A stretch of 64,000 nucleotides of DNA from Burkholderiales bacterium (GTDB lineage: Bacteria > Pseudomonadota > Gammaproteobacteria > Burkholderiales > SG8-41), in contig JALHRQ010000001.1 of the NCBI GenBank assembly GCA_022841375.1, positions 124,001 to 188,000 of the forward strand, in the 5' to 3' direction. Under the pieces are notes generated by a model, which did no database searches, had not been told where the DNA came from, and was given only the letters and a program-made list of their open reading frames with translations. This document shows, piece after piece, positions 1-13,239 of this stretch. A program made the position numbers and the translations under genes. Each line of letters opens with the position of its first letter. The stretch's first letter is position 1.

Positions 1-872
1 CCCGACGGCGCAATCGACGGCACCCAGACATGAAGCGGCTGCTCCATGCCGGCTTTGGCATTGCCTTCGCCGATCTTGGTGCCGATGCCGTAATTGACGC
101 CGTAGCTGATCACCGGCCAGCCGTAGTTGCGGCCGGCGCGCATCACGTTGATTTCATCGCCGCCCTGCGGCCCGTGTTCATGGGTCCACAGCTCGCCGGT
201 CTGCGGATGGAATGCCGCGCCCTGCATGTTGCGGTTGCCCAGCGTGAACTTTTCAGGTTTTGCGCTGGCGCGGTTGACGAAGGGATTGTCGGCGGGCACG
301 CGACCGTCATCGTGCAGCCGGATCACAGAGCCGGCATGATCATCGAGATTTTGCGCACGCGGCATGTCGCCGCGGTCGCCGAGGGTCAGATAAACAAGAC
401 CTTTGCCGTCAAACACGATGCGCCCGCCGAAATGATGGCCGGTGCGCGTTTTCGGTTCCATGCTGAACAGTACCTGCACGCTGGTCATGCGATAGCCATC
501 GAGTTTTCCGCGCGCCAGCACTGTGCCCCATCCGCCCGGGCCGGGGGCGTTGTAGGCCCAGTAGATCCAGCCGTTCTGCGCGTATTGCGGATGCAGCGCG
601 ACGTCGAACAGGCCGCCCTGGCCGGTGGCGACAATCTCGGGCAGGCCTTCGACTGGCTTCGGGTCGAGCTTGAAATCCTTGCTGACGATGCGCAGCCGAC
701 CTTGGCGTTCGGTCACCAGCATGCGTCCGTCGGGCAGGAAGGTGATGGACCACGGGTTCTGCAGGCCGCGCACGAGGGTGACCACGCGGAAGGCGTGTTT
801 TTCGGATTGGATGATTTGGGCCGATGCCGGCAGCGTCGTCATCAGCACCATGGCCAACAATGCCATCGTCAT
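1..872 (-). CDS. PQQ-dependent sugar dehydrogenase (glucose/sorbosone dehydrogenase family), 3' end cut by window edge
   Basis: Minus-strand reading gives MTMALLAMVLMTTLPASAQIIQSEKHAFRVVTLVRGLQNPWSITFLPDGRMLVTERQGRLRIVS: signal peptide plus the GLxNPWSxxFLPDGxxLVTER motif. Missing from the ORF track because it is open at the window edge. Confidence 0.85.
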   Translation of the reverse strand, partial: MTMALLAMVLMTTLPASAQIIQSEKHAFRVVTLVRGLQNPWSITFLPDGRMLVTERQGRLRIVSKDFKLDPKPVEGLPEIVATGQGGLFDVALHPQYAQNGWIYWAYNAPGPGGWGTVLARGKLDGYRMTSVQVLFSMEPKTRTGHHFGGRIVFDGKGLVYLTLGDRGDMPRAQNLDDHAGSVIRLHDDGRVPADNPFVNRASAKPEKFTLGNRNMQGAAFHPQTGELWTHEHGPQGGDEINVMRAGRNYGWPVISYGVNYGIGTKIGEGNAKAGMEQPLHVWVPSIAPS

Positions 873-1000
873 TCCGGCGCGCCCTAAAAGAAGTCCCCTT
901 GGGGGGAAAGCCAGAATCCAGATGCCTTTGAAAGCGCTAAACATGCAGCTCGGTGGCAACCCCTCACCCCCGCCCTGCTTCGCTTCAAGTGTGCCCTTGT

Positions 1001-1018
1001 CTCCCCGCAAGCGGGGAG
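1001..1018. repeat. Intergenic palindrome CTCCCCGCAAGCGGGGAG
   Basis: Same stem as the palindrome at 2297-2322 inside mfd; only the two loop bases differ (AA vs TT). Confidence 0.7.
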
Positions 1019-1085
1019 AGGGGGTTTCGGCTTTGAAGCTCACACTGTCCATGACACGCAACAGGACTGGACACGCAGTGACTGG

Positions 1086-1105
1086 ATTCCGGCTTGCGCC
1101 GGAAT
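1086..1105. repeat. Intergenic palindrome ATTCCGGC-TTGC-GCCGGAAT
   Basis: 8-bp perfect stem with 4-nt loop; resembles widespread proteobacterial ATTCCGGC..GCCGGAAT dispersed repeats. Confidence 0.65.
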
Positions 1106-1192
1106 GACGAACGGGGAAGGTCATGCGCAAACGCTCCAGAGGGTAATAAACCGGCGCGTTTATAATAGCGCCCTTTTCAGAAGCAACATTTG

Positions 1193-4717
<3,525 letters not shown>

Positions 4718-4769
4718 TCCACCGACAATGGACCGCAGCACCCGCGCAAATGACTCATGGAGCATCAAC

Positions 4770-5576
4770 ATGAACCGTTTCAAGCATCTGCTGTTTTTTT
4801 TGGCAGCCGTACTGACATCAACGCTGCTCAACGCTCCGGTTTTTGCGCAAAACGCCCCGGCGGCCGGCATCGTGGTCATGCACGGCAAGGGCGGCCGGCC
4901 CGAACGTCACGTCAACCTGCTGGCCGAGGCTCTGGAAAGCAAGGGCTGGCTGGTCGCCAACATCGAAATGCCGTGGTCGGGACGGCGCGAATATGACGTC
5001 GATGTGGCCGCCGCTGAAAAGGAAGTGACGGCGGCGCTGGACGGCTTGCGCGCGAAGGGGGCAAAAAAAGTATTTATCGCCGGTCACAGCCAGGGCGGCG
5101 TGTTCGCGCTGCATTACGCCAGCCGCCACCCGCTCGCCGGCGTGATCCCGATCGCGCCGGGCGGCAGCGTCGATTCACCGGTCTACGCCCAGAACGTCGG
5201 CAGCGCGGTGGCGCTGGCGAAGCGCATGGTCGCCGAAGGCAAAGGCAGCGAACGCGGAACGTTCAAGGATTATGAAGGCTCGAGAGGAACCAACGACGTG
5301 CACACCACGGCCGCCGTTTACCTGACCTGGTTTGACCCGAACGGTGCGATGAACCAGGGCAAATCCTCACGCGCCATCCCCGCTGCCGTGCCCGTGCTCT
5401 ACGTGGCACCGCGCAACGACTATCCCGGGCTGATCCGCATCAAGTCGTCGATGTTTTCCGCTCTGCCGTCCAATTCGCAGACCCGCATCGCCGACATCGA
5501 CAGCGACCATCTGAACGCACCGCGCAACTCGGTCGACGAGATCGCACGCTGGATCGGCGAAGTCATCAGCAAATAA
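4770..5576 (+). CDS. Secreted alpha/beta hydrolase family protein
   Basis: Signal peptide MNRFKHLLFFLAAVLTSTLLNAPVFAQ; GHSQGG nucleophile elbow. Confidence 0.8.
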   Translation: MNRFKHLLFFLAAVLTSTLLNAPVFAQNAPAAGIVVMHGKGGRPERHVNLLAEALESKGWLVANIEMPWSGRREYDVDVAAAEKEVTAALDGLRAKGAKKVFIAGHSQGGVFALHYASRHPLAGVIPIAPGGSVDSPVYAQNVGSAVALAKRMVAEGKGSERGTFKDYEGSRGTNDVHTTAAVYLTWFDPNGAMNQGKSSRAIPAAVPVLYVAPRNDYPGLIRIKSSMFSALPSNSQTRIADIDSDHLNAPRNSVDEIARWIGEVISK

Positions 5577-5621
5577 AAAACACCGGACGGAATGGCACGG
5601 AATCCGCGCCACATCCTGCGC

Positions 5622-7235
5622 TTAAGTCAACGCTGAATTGGAATGAAAGATCAAACCGGCGTGCTCGCGCAACGCATGGAACTTGATCTTCGGCCATTGC
5701 TCCTGCGCGACATCGATTTCGATGGCATTGCCGGCAAGGAACGCCGGAGCGCCGACGGCGTCGTGCGCGACGCGGTGTGAATTGGCGTCGATGAAACGCT
5801 GCAACTCGCGATCGTCATCGCAGGTCACCCAGCGCGCAGCAACGTAACGCGCCGGCGCCATCCGCGCCTCACAGCCGTATTCGTGTTTCAGCCGGTGTGC
5901 AACCACCTCGAACTGCAGTTGACCGACAGCGCCGAGCAGCAACAGGCTCCCGGCCACCGGTTTGAACACCTGGATCGCGCCCTCTTCGCCGAGTTGTCCG
6001 AGACCGGTGCGCAACTGCTTGCTGCGCAGCGGATCGGCAACTTCGACGGTCTGAAACAGTTCCGGCGCAAAAAATGGCAGACCGGTGAACTGCAGGTCCT
6101 CGCCTTCGGTCAGGGTATCGCCTAATTGCAGCACGCCATGATTGGGGATGCCGATGATGTCTCCGGCATAGGCATCTTCGACCTGCTCGCGGCGCTGCGA
6201 CAGGAAGGACACCACTGAACTGGGCCGGAAAAACTTTTCAGTGCGGCAGTTTTTCAGACGCATGCTGCGTTCAAAACGGCCCGAGCAAACGCGGATGAAG
6301 GCGACACGGTCGCGATGCCCCGGGTCCATATTGGCCTGGATCTTGAACACCACGCCGGAGAACTTGGGTTCCGCCGGCTTCACTTCGCGCTGCAATGCCT
6401 TATGCGGCCGCGGCGGCGATGCAAAATCAATCACCGCATCGAGCACTTCCTGCACGCCGAAATTGTTGATCGCCGAACCGAAAAACAGCGGCGTCTGTTT
6501 GCCGGCGAGAAAGGTATCGCGGTCGTATTCCGGCGACACACCCTGCACCAGGTCAATTTCCTGGCGGGCGTGGGTGAAGATGTCGCCGAAGCGATTGTCG
6601 ATCTCCGGGTTGTCGATGCCGGAAATGATTTCGTCTTCGGCGCCGATACGGTCTTCGCCCGCGGTAAACACACGCATGCGGTCGGCACGCAAATCGAACA
6701 CGCCCTTGAACTGCTTGCCCATGCCTATGGGCCAGGTACACGGCACCACCGGCATGCCCAGCGTGCGCTCGATTTCATCCACCAGATCGGTCGGTTCGCG
6801 CACTTCACGGTCCATCTTGTTGATGAAAGTGATCACCGGCGTATTCTGCGCGCGGCACACCTGCAGCAGGCGCAGCGTCTGCGGCTCGATGCCGTTGGCG
6901 GCGTCGATCACCATCAGCGCGGCGTCGACAGCAGTCAATACGCGGTAGGTGTCTTCGGAAAAATCGCGATGACCCGGCGTATCGAGCAGGTTGATCACGC
7001 AGTCGCGGTATTCCATCTGCATCACCGAACTGGCGACCGAGATGCCGCGCTGCTTTTCGATTTCCATCCAGTCCGAGGTCGCGTAGCGCGACGCCTTGCG
7101 CGACTTGACGCTGCCGGCGATGTGAATCGCGCCGGCGAACAGCAACAGCTTTTCAGTCAACGTGGTTTTACCCGCGTCGGGATGCGAAATGATGGCGAAG
7201 GTGCGCCGCCGTGAAACTTCCTTGTCGATACTCAT
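5622..7235 (-). CDS. prfC: Peptide chain release factor 3
   Basis: 537 aa GTPase: ISHPDAGKTTLTEKLLLFAGAIHIAGSVKSRK, DTPGHRDFSEDTYR, NKMDRE. Confidence 0.97.
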   Translation of the reverse strand: MSIDKEVSRRRTFAIISHPDAGKTTLTEKLLLFAGAIHIAGSVKSRKASRYATSDWMEIEKQRGISVASSVMQMEYRDCVINLLDTPGHRDFSEDTYRVLTAVDAALMVIDAANGIEPQTLRLLQVCRAQNTPVITFINKMDREVREPTDLVDEIERTLGMPVVPCTWPIGMGKQFKGVFDLRADRMRVFTAGEDRIGAEDEIISGIDNPEIDNRFGDIFTHARQEIDLVQGVSPEYDRDTFLAGKQTPLFFGSAINNFGVQEVLDAVIDFASPPRPHKALQREVKPAEPKFSGVVFKIQANMDPGHRDRVAFIRVCSGRFERSMRLKNCRTEKFFRPSSVVSFLSQRREQVEDAYAGDIIGIPNHGVLQLGDTLTEGEDLQFTGLPFFAPELFQTVEVADPLRSKQLRTGLGQLGEEGAIQVFKPVAGSLLLLGAVGQLQFEVVAHRLKHEYGCEARMAPARYVAARWVTCDDDRELQRFIDANSHRVAHDAVGAPAFLAGNAIEIDVAQEQWPKIKFHALREHAGLIFHSNSALT

Positions 7236-7410
7236 GTATGGCCTGGTCAGGCGTCCGCGCGGGATGCGGCGAACGCAGTGCGGCGCGCATTATAAGCGAT
7301 ATTTTTTATCAATAAAATCAAATGGATACGAAAGGCTTTCGGGGCGCTGCGGCGTCACGCCGGTGCCAAGCCCGCAGTATGATCACGCTTCTCCATACGA
7401 CTGAATCGCC

Positions 7411-8193
7411 ATGCGCATCCTGACAATCCTCCTGGCCACGCTGCTGATCCCGATCAGCGCCCATGCGCAATCCACCCGCACCGTTGACCTGCCCACCCGG
7501 AGCGGCGTCACCCAGCGCATCATGGTCATCACACCGGATAAACCCAAAGCCGCGGTCATTTTGTTCGCCGGCGGGGACGGCGGCTTGACGCTGGAAGCCG
7601 ACGGCCGCATCCCCAGGCTGGCCGGCAATTTCCTGGTACGCTCGCGGCAGTTGTTCGTCGAACAGGATTTGACCACGGTAGTCATCGACGCGCCCTCCGA
7701 CAAACAGTCGTATCCATACTTGTCCGGATACCGTCAGACCGACAACCATGTCGCCGACGTCAAGGCGGTGATCGCCTGGCTGCGCCAGCAGGCCAAAATT
7801 CCGGTGTGGCTGATCGGCACCAGCCGCGGTACCCAGTCGGCCGGATATATCGCTACGCAATTGCCGCGGATTGAAGGCGGTCCGGACGGCATTGTGCTGA
7901 CTGCATCCATCGTGCGTGATCCACGCAGCCGCGCTGTGACCGAGATGGCGCTGGACCGTGTGCGCATCCCCGTGCTGGTCGCGCACCACCAGCAGGACGG
8001 CTGCCGTCATTGTCTTTATGCCGACGTGCCGCCGCTGATGGAACGGCTGACCGCCACACCGCGCAAGGAACTCATGACTTTTGACGGCGGCATTTCCGTC
8101 GGCGACCCCTGCGAGGCGCGCGCTTATCACGGCTTCAACGGTATCGAGCGCGAAGTCATCGAGCGCATCGCGGCGTGGATCACCACGCCGTGA
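7411..8193 (+). CDS. Secreted hydrolase-like protein (alpha/beta hydrolase fold suspected)
   Basis: Signal peptide MRILTILLATLLIPISAHAQ; WLIGTSRGTQSAGY (GxSxG-like). Confidence 0.75.
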   Translation: MRILTILLATLLIPISAHAQSTRTVDLPTRSGVTQRIMVITPDKPKAAVILFAGGDGGLTLEADGRIPRLAGNFLVRSRQLFVEQDLTTVVIDAPSDKQSYPYLSGYRQTDNHVADVKAVIAWLRQQAKIPVWLIGTSRGTQSAGYIATQLPRIEGGPDGIVLTASIVRDPRSRAVTEMALDRVRIPVLVAHHQQDGCRHCLYADVPPLMERLTATPRKELMTFDGGISVGDPCEARAYHGFNGIEREVIERIAAWITTP

Positions 8194-8248
8194 GCGCCTG
8201 CTGAACCGCGTCCGTTATAATCGCCGCTCATTTTTTCCGGAAACATTC

Positions 8249-9091
8249 ATGCATCTCGTCATCCAGGGCGCAGACATCGAAACGCGCGACCTCAAGGAAC
8301 TCGCCAAACTGTCCGGCGCCTCGGCCATCGACCGGCTGTCAGCCACCGCCTTCCGGCTCAGCGGCGCGCAGCCGGCTGCCGGCATCGCCGAACTGTGCGC
8401 GGGCGCGAAACTTGACCACGGCTTTGTTCCCGAAGGCCGCAAGCTGACGGACTTCCGGCTGCTGGTGATGGACATGGATTCGACGCTGATCACCATGGAG
8501 ACCATCGACGAACTCGCCGACATGGTCAACATCAAGACTGAAGTGGCCAGGATCACCGAACGCGCAATGCGCGGCGAGATCGAATATGACCAGAGCCTGC
8601 GCGAACGCCTGGCGCTGTTGAAAGGCCTGGATGAATCGGCGCTGCTGCGGGTTTATGAAGAACGGCTGAAGTTTTCACCGGGCGCGGAGCGCATGCTTGC
8701 TGCGGTGCGGTCCGCCGGCATCAAGACACTGCTGGTGTCGGGCGGATTCACTTACATGACCGACCGGCTGAAAACCCGGGTGCAGCTCGACTACACCCAC
8801 TCCAACGTGCTCGAAATCAGCAACGGCAAATTGACAGGAAAAGTCATCGGCGACATCGTCAATGCCGACGCCAAGCTGGCCGCACTGAAACGCATCGCCG
8901 GGGAAATCGGCGCAACACCAGCACAGATTGCCGGCGTCGGCGACGGCGCCAATGACCTGAAATTCCTCGCTGCCTGCGGCGTCAGCTTCGCTTACCACTC
9001 AAAGCCGGTGGTACGGGAAAAGACCACTTACGCCATCAACCACGCCGGTCTGGATGCGATGCTCTGCCTGCTCAGCGCGGAACAGAATTAA
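8249..9091 (+). CDS. serB: Phosphoserine phosphatase
   Basis: HAD motif VMDMDSTLITMETIDELAD, LLVSGGFTYMTDRLK, GVGDGANDLKFL. Confidence 0.95.
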   Translation: MHLVIQGADIETRDLKELAKLSGASAIDRLSATAFRLSGAQPAAGIAELCAGAKLDHGFVPEGRKLTDFRLLVMDMDSTLITMETIDELADMVNIKTEVARITERAMRGEIEYDQSLRERLALLKGLDESALLRVYEERLKFSPGAERMLAAVRSAGIKTLLVSGGFTYMTDRLKTRVQLDYTHSNVLEISNGKLTGKVIGDIVNADAKLAALKRIAGEIGATPAQIAGVGDGANDLKFLAACGVSFAYHSKPVVREKTTYAINHAGLDAMLCLLSAEQN

Positions 9092-9121
9092 AGCAACTGC
9101 CTGATTACTGTTTGATGCCTT

Positions 9122-9340
9122 TCAAGCCTGCCGGGGTTCGTGTTCGCCGACGGCAGCCTCCTCCTCATCGGCGGTTTGATCGCCACCGACTTGCAGGTGA
9201 TACATGCTGATCAGGCAGGCGGCGATGAGCATGGGAACCAGCAGTAGCAGTGCTTCACCGACATAGCCGGCGAAAAACAGCACTTCCGGCACGATGGCCG
9301 CCCCGGTAAAAACAAAATCGACGAATCCGGCATTGATCAT
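9122..9340 (-). CDS. Small hypothetical membrane protein
   Basis: MINAGFVDFVFTGAAIVPEVLFFAGYVGEALLLLVPMLIAACLISMYHL..; hydrophobic segments, acidic tail. Confidence 0.5.
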   Translation of the reverse strand: MINAGFVDFVFTGAAIVPEVLFFAGYVGEALLLLVPMLIAACLISMYHLQVGGDQTADEEEAAVGEHEPRQA

Positions 9341-9532
9341 GGTCTGTGTCTCCCGAAAAATTAACAGACCTCCATGCCTCCTCATGAAGGTGCCGTGATA
9401 CGCCGGAAGTACTGAGCAATTAGAATGCCAGTAAAAATATCATTTAAAAACAATTACTTGATGATGTGCCCGTAATAGACTATGCACCCCCGCGATGCGT
9501 CACCAACAGCCCCTGCACCAGTCTGATACGGA

Positions 9533-10579
9533 TCAGTAGACGCGCAGCCGGGCGCCGTCGCTGAGCTGGTAGGGTCGCATCGGTCCCGTGCCTTCGCTGC
9601 ACATGCCGTAGATGAACGGGAATACGTCGCGGCCCGGCGTCAGGAAACGCAGGTCCTTGAACCACACGCACAGGTGTGTGGCACCGATGTCGATTTCGTG
9701 CACTGCGGGGTACGCCGAAAACCAGCGGAAGAATTCAAATTCGGGATGTTCGAAGGCGGCGCGCACCGCGGCGCCCTGCGACCCCTTGCCGTAACGTACA
9801 GTGTTTTCCCACTGCGCCTGATCGAGCGGCCGGTACACCGCATCCAGCCGCGCAATCAGCCCGGCATCGGGTGCAGCGGTCTGCACCGCCTGACGCCGCA
9901 AATTGACATGGCTTAAGCGATAACCGGCGTCGCTCTCGAGAATGACCATCCAGTTGAATGGCGACACCGGCCGCGGCAGGGCACTGACCTTCACACCCGT
10001 CAGTCCCTGCTCACGCGCCGCACGTTCGCCGAAATCCACCACGCGCTGCAACTGCAGGAACTGGAATCCGACATACGCGACCAATACCACCAGCCCGGCC
10101 ACGGCGGGCAGCCGCGAACGCCGCCACAGCAGCGACAGCAGCAGCCCGGCGAGGATGATGCCGGAGAACCACAGGTCGATGATGAATGTGGTGCCGAGGC
10201 CATGGCGGTAATCCGACAGTGGCGCAAAAATCATTGTGCCGAAAGTGGTGATCCAGTCACCGGCGATATGAATGAACAGCGACAGCGCCACGACCGGGGC
10301 ATAAGTGCGCCAGCCAGGACCAGAACGCCAGATCCAGGCCAGCAGCAGCGATAGCAGTATGGTCCACACCGGCAGCATCACCAGTGAATGGGTGATGCCG
10401 CGATGGTGGTACAGATAAGCCAGCGGCGAAATCCATGACGCTATGACATCAATATCGGGGAACGCCGCCACCATAAAACCGATGCCGATGCGCCGCCGCA
10501 GCGGTAATGCCGGCTTTTCGATACCGGCGGTGGCACGGGCCAGCAGTGCGCCGGAAAGCGCGTGGGTAAGAGTGTCCAC
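9533..10579 (-). CDS. Metal-dependent hydrolase, YdjM/DUF457-like membrane protein
   Basis: MDTLTHALSGALLARATAG..., HHRGITHSLVMLP; typical of this membrane hydrolase family. Confidence 0.85.
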   Translation of the reverse strand: MDTLTHALSGALLARATAGIEKPALPLRRRIGIGFMVAAFPDIDVIASWISPLAYLYHHRGITHSLVMLPVWTILLSLLLAWIWRSGPGWRTYAPVVALSLFIHIAGDWITTFGTMIFAPLSDYRHGLGTTFIIDLWFSGIILAGLLLSLLWRRSRLPAVAGLVVLVAYVGFQFLQLQRVVDFGERAAREQGLTGVKVSALPRPVSPFNWMVILESDAGYRLSHVNLRRQAVQTAAPDAGLIARLDAVYRPLDQAQWENTVRYGKGSQGAAVRAAFEHPEFEFFRWFSAYPAVHEIDIGATHLCVWFKDLRFLTPGRDVFPFIYGMCSEGTGPMRPYQLSDGARLRVY

Positions 10580-10581
10580 TT

Positions 10582-10664
10582 CAGGAATGAGGATTGAGGA
10601 ATGAGGCGGGATTTTACACGATCACCCCCTCACGCCTTACTCCTCACTCCTCACTCCTCACTCA
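10582..10664. repeat. (CTCCTCA)3 tandem repeat with facing GA-rich complement; potential long hairpin
   Basis: CTCCTCA at 10640, 10647, 10654; GAATGAGGATTGAGGAATGAGG at ~10583-10604. Confidence 0.55.
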
Positions 10665-11654
10665 CTTCAGCACAATATCCAGCGATTTGCCGAGACGGTA
10701 ATAGGTTTCATACTGCTCCTGCACGAACTTCGCTGTGTCTTCCGGCGACTTGATGTGCGGAACGGAACCGATTTTTTCGGTGGCGCCGATCCATTGCGCA
10801 TCGGTACTGACTTTTTTCAAAGTGTCACCCCACACTGCGACCAGCTTGCGATCCATTTTGGGCGGGCCATAAAGCGCGCTCCAGCCGATGATGCGTTCCA
10901 GCGCCGGGTAACCCGCCTCCTTCGCTGTCGGAACATCGGGAATTTCCTTGAAGCGCTCCGGCGTCGTGGTCAGCAGCGCACGCATCTGCCGGTTCTTGAT
11001 GAAACCCAGCGCGGTGCCGATATTGGAGCAGCCGAAATCGACATGCTTGCCCAGCAGCGCGGTGGCCGCTTCGCCGCCGCCCTTGTACGGAATCTGGATC
11101 GCCGCTTCCTTGCCCAGCTTCTGCACGTCGAACAATAACTGTGGTCCCATCTCGTGAATGGTGCCGACGCCGGCGGTGCTGTATTTCAACTTGCCCGGAT
11201 TCTTGCGGATGCCTTCGACCAGGTCGCCAAAAGTGCGGTACGGGCTGTCAGCGACCACTGCGCAGACATAGGGATTGAGTTCGAGGATGCCGAGGAAGGT
11301 GAAGTCATTCCACTTGTAGCTGAGGTCCGGCTTCAATGCCGGCAGCGTAGCCTGTGAACCGACACGCGCGAGCAGCAGCGTATAACCATCGGGCGCCGCA
11401 TTTTTCACATGCTCCGAACCGATCGCGCCGCTGGCGCCAACCTTGTTCAGCACCACGGCATTCTGTTTCAGGTATTTCGGAATCACCGCGCCGAGGTTGC
11501 GGGCCGCGAGGTCGGAATCGCCACCCGCGGAGAACGGCGCGACGATCAGCAGCGGCCGCGTCGGATACTGCTGGGCGCCGGTTGCAAATGCTGAAACGGC
11601 AAAAAAGCAGCCGAGTACATGGATAAATACACGACGAACAGAACTGGATTTCAT
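10662..11654 (-). CDS. Bug-family tripartite tricarboxylate transporter substrate-binding protein
   Basis: Signal peptide then QQYPTRPLLIVAPFSAGGDSDLAARNLGAVIPKYLKQNAVVLNKVGASGAIGSEHVKNAAPDGYTLL. Confidence 0.9.
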   Translation of the reverse strand: MKSSSVRRVFIHVLGCFFAVSAFATGAQQYPTRPLLIVAPFSAGGDSDLAARNLGAVIPKYLKQNAVVLNKVGASGAIGSEHVKNAAPDGYTLLLARVGSQATLPALKPDLSYKWNDFTFLGILELNPYVCAVVADSPYRTFGDLVEGIRKNPGKLKYSTAGVGTIHEMGPQLLFDVQKLGKEAAIQIPYKGGGEAATALLGKHVDFGCSNIGTALGFIKNRQMRALLTTTPERFKEIPDVPTAKEAGYPALERIIGWSALYGPPKMDRKLVAVWGDTLKKVSTDAQWIGATEKIGSVPHIKSPEDTAKFVQEQYETYYRLGKSLDIVLK

Positions 11655-11744
11655 CTTGGGTCTCCTCCCGGTTGAAATGCCCGATGCCTGCGCGGGCATT
11701 GTGCGGGGAGGCTTATCGAAAAGCAACGACCGGGAAGTCAGCCG

Positions 11745-12071
11745 CTAATCCCAGCGATCATCCTTGACCTCGACAATGCCGTTTTCGACGCGCAGCGGCA
11801 ATTTTGCCGTGGGCTCGTAAGCCGGTGCCGACAGTGCCTCGCCGGTGCGCACGCAGAACCGCGCGCCGTGGCGCGGACAGATGACCTGGTCGCCTTCGAT
11901 AACGCCGCTGGCCAGTTCACCGCCGTCGTGGGTGCACACATCTTCAATCGCGAAAAATTCGCCGCCGACGTTGAACACCGCAACCGTCGTGCCGTCGACA
12001 TCGGCCACCTTGCAGCCCCCCGGGGCGATCTCACCGATCGCAGCCACTTTGATCCAATCCGCCACGCTCAT
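11745..12071 (-). CDS. Rieske-type [2Fe-2S] ferredoxin
   Basis: CTHDGGELASGVIEGDQVICPRHGARFCVRTGEAL: CxH...CxxH Rieske motif. Confidence 0.93.
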   Translation of the reverse strand: MSVADWIKVAAIGEIAPGGCKVADVDGTTVAVFNVGGEFFAIEDVCTHDGGELASGVIEGDQVICPRHGARFCVRTGEALSAPAYEPTAKLPLRVENGIVEVKDDRWD

Positions 12072-12081
12072 TACATCCCGT

Positions 12082-12648
12082 TTAAACCGCAATCACTTCC
12101 ATGTCGGGCTCAATCTGCCGCACCAGGTTTTCAATCCCGGCGAGCGTTCCGGAAAGCGAACTCGGACAACTGCCGCAGGCACCCTGATAATGCACGGATA
12201 GCGTGTTGCCTTCGAGGCCGACGACGTACAGATCACCGCCGTCATTCTGCAGGTACGGGCGCACCTGTTCGTCGAGCGCGGCATTGATCTTGTCCAGCCG
12301 CTCGCGGTCTTCCGGGCTCAGTTTGGACGAATCCATCGCCTCGCTCGACTGCTCGGCCAGTTGCGCCGACTGCGCGTCAGCCGACGGGGCTTCACGGATC
12401 GGCACCGCCAGATCGCGCATCAATTTATCCCAGTTGGCGCCGCCGTCCTGCGTCACCGTGACCCAGTGATCAACGTAGAACACGTTGGTGACATGGGCGA
12501 TGTCAAACAAAGCCATTGCCAGCGGGTCGCCAACCGCCTGATCCGGCTTGTCATAAGAGCGTGTAATGCCCCAGGTCAGCGGCTCCCGCAGGATGAACTT
12601 CATCGCGTTGGGATTGGGGGTCGGTTCGATTTCGGCGATTTTCGGCAT
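12082..12648 (-). CDS. Nfu-type Fe-S carrier (Nfu_N plus NifU domains)
   Basis: EPTPNPNAMKFILREPL (Nfu N-terminal) and GACGSCPSSLSGTLAGIE (CxxC). Confidence 0.9.
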   Translation of the reverse strand: MPKIAEIEPTPNPNAMKFILREPLTWGITRSYDKPDQAVGDPLAMALFDIAHVTNVFYVDHWVTVTQDGGANWDKLMRDLAVPIREAPSADAQSAQLAEQSSEAMDSSKLSPEDRERLDKINAALDEQVRPYLQNDGGDLYVVGLEGNTLSVHYQGACGSCPSSLSGTLAGIENLVRQIEPDMEVIAV

Positions 12649-12687
12649 GAATGAAAGTTGCAGATGCAGTTGCTGTTACGGTTTTTC

Positions 12688-13131
12688 TTATTCAGTAGAA
12701 GCGGTATCGCTGCCGGCAAACGCCGCGTGCAGCGTATGCCAGGGCAGGATCGCGCATTTGACGCGGGTGGGCAGTTCACTGACGCCGGCGAACACGGTCA
12801 GGCGTCCGAGGTGATGCGGCCCGCCGGTATCAAGCTTGCCGGTGGTCATGTCGCGGAATTCCTGCACCATCATCTCGGCATCCGTTTTGGTTTTGCCTTT
12901 GACCGCGACGGTCATCATCGACGCCGAAGCCTTGCAGATCGCACAGGCCTCGCCCTCGAAACCCACGGCCTCGACCTGATCGCCATTCAGCTTAAGCGAC
13001 AGGTGAATGTGATCGCCGCACAGCGGATTCACACCTTCCGCCTTGTGCGTGGCATCCGCGAGCATGCCCCAGTTGCGGGGCTTCTTGTTATGTTCCAGGA
13101 TCATTTCCTGGTAAAGGGCTCGACTATCCAT
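12688..13131 (-). CDS. sufU: SUF Fe-S scaffold/sulfurtransfer protein SufU
   Basis: NPLCGDHIHLSLKL, EGEACAICKASASMM, C-terminal RVKCAILPWHTL. Confidence 0.92.
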   Translation of the reverse strand: MDSRALYQEMILEHNKKPRNWGMLADATHKAEGVNPLCGDHIHLSLKLNGDQVEAVGFEGEACAICKASASMMTVAVKGKTKTDAEMMVQEFRDMTTGKLDTGGPHHLGRLTVFAGVSELPTRVKCAILPWHTLHAAFAGSDTASTE

Positions 13132-13150
13132 AAAATCAAAGTCAAAAAAC

Positions 13151-13225
13151 AGCCACAGAGGTCACAGAGAGCACAGAGAACGGCAAACCCGGTTTTCCTC
13201 TGTGATCTCTGTGCCCTCTGTGGCT
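13151..13225. repeat. CACAGAG inverted-repeat element, copy 1
   Basis: Left arm AGCCACAGAGGTCACAGAGAGCACAGAGAA; right arm CCTCTGTGATCTCTGTGCCCTCTGTGGCT. Confidence 0.9.
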
Positions 13226-13239
13226 AAAGGTTTTGGGGG

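Noticed and set aside
12658-13227. 189-aa plus-strand ORF ending ..PQRSQRAQRTANPVFLCDLCALCG
   Set aside because: Antisense to sufU and then translation through the CACAGAG inverted repeat; repeat-derived peptide, not a gene.
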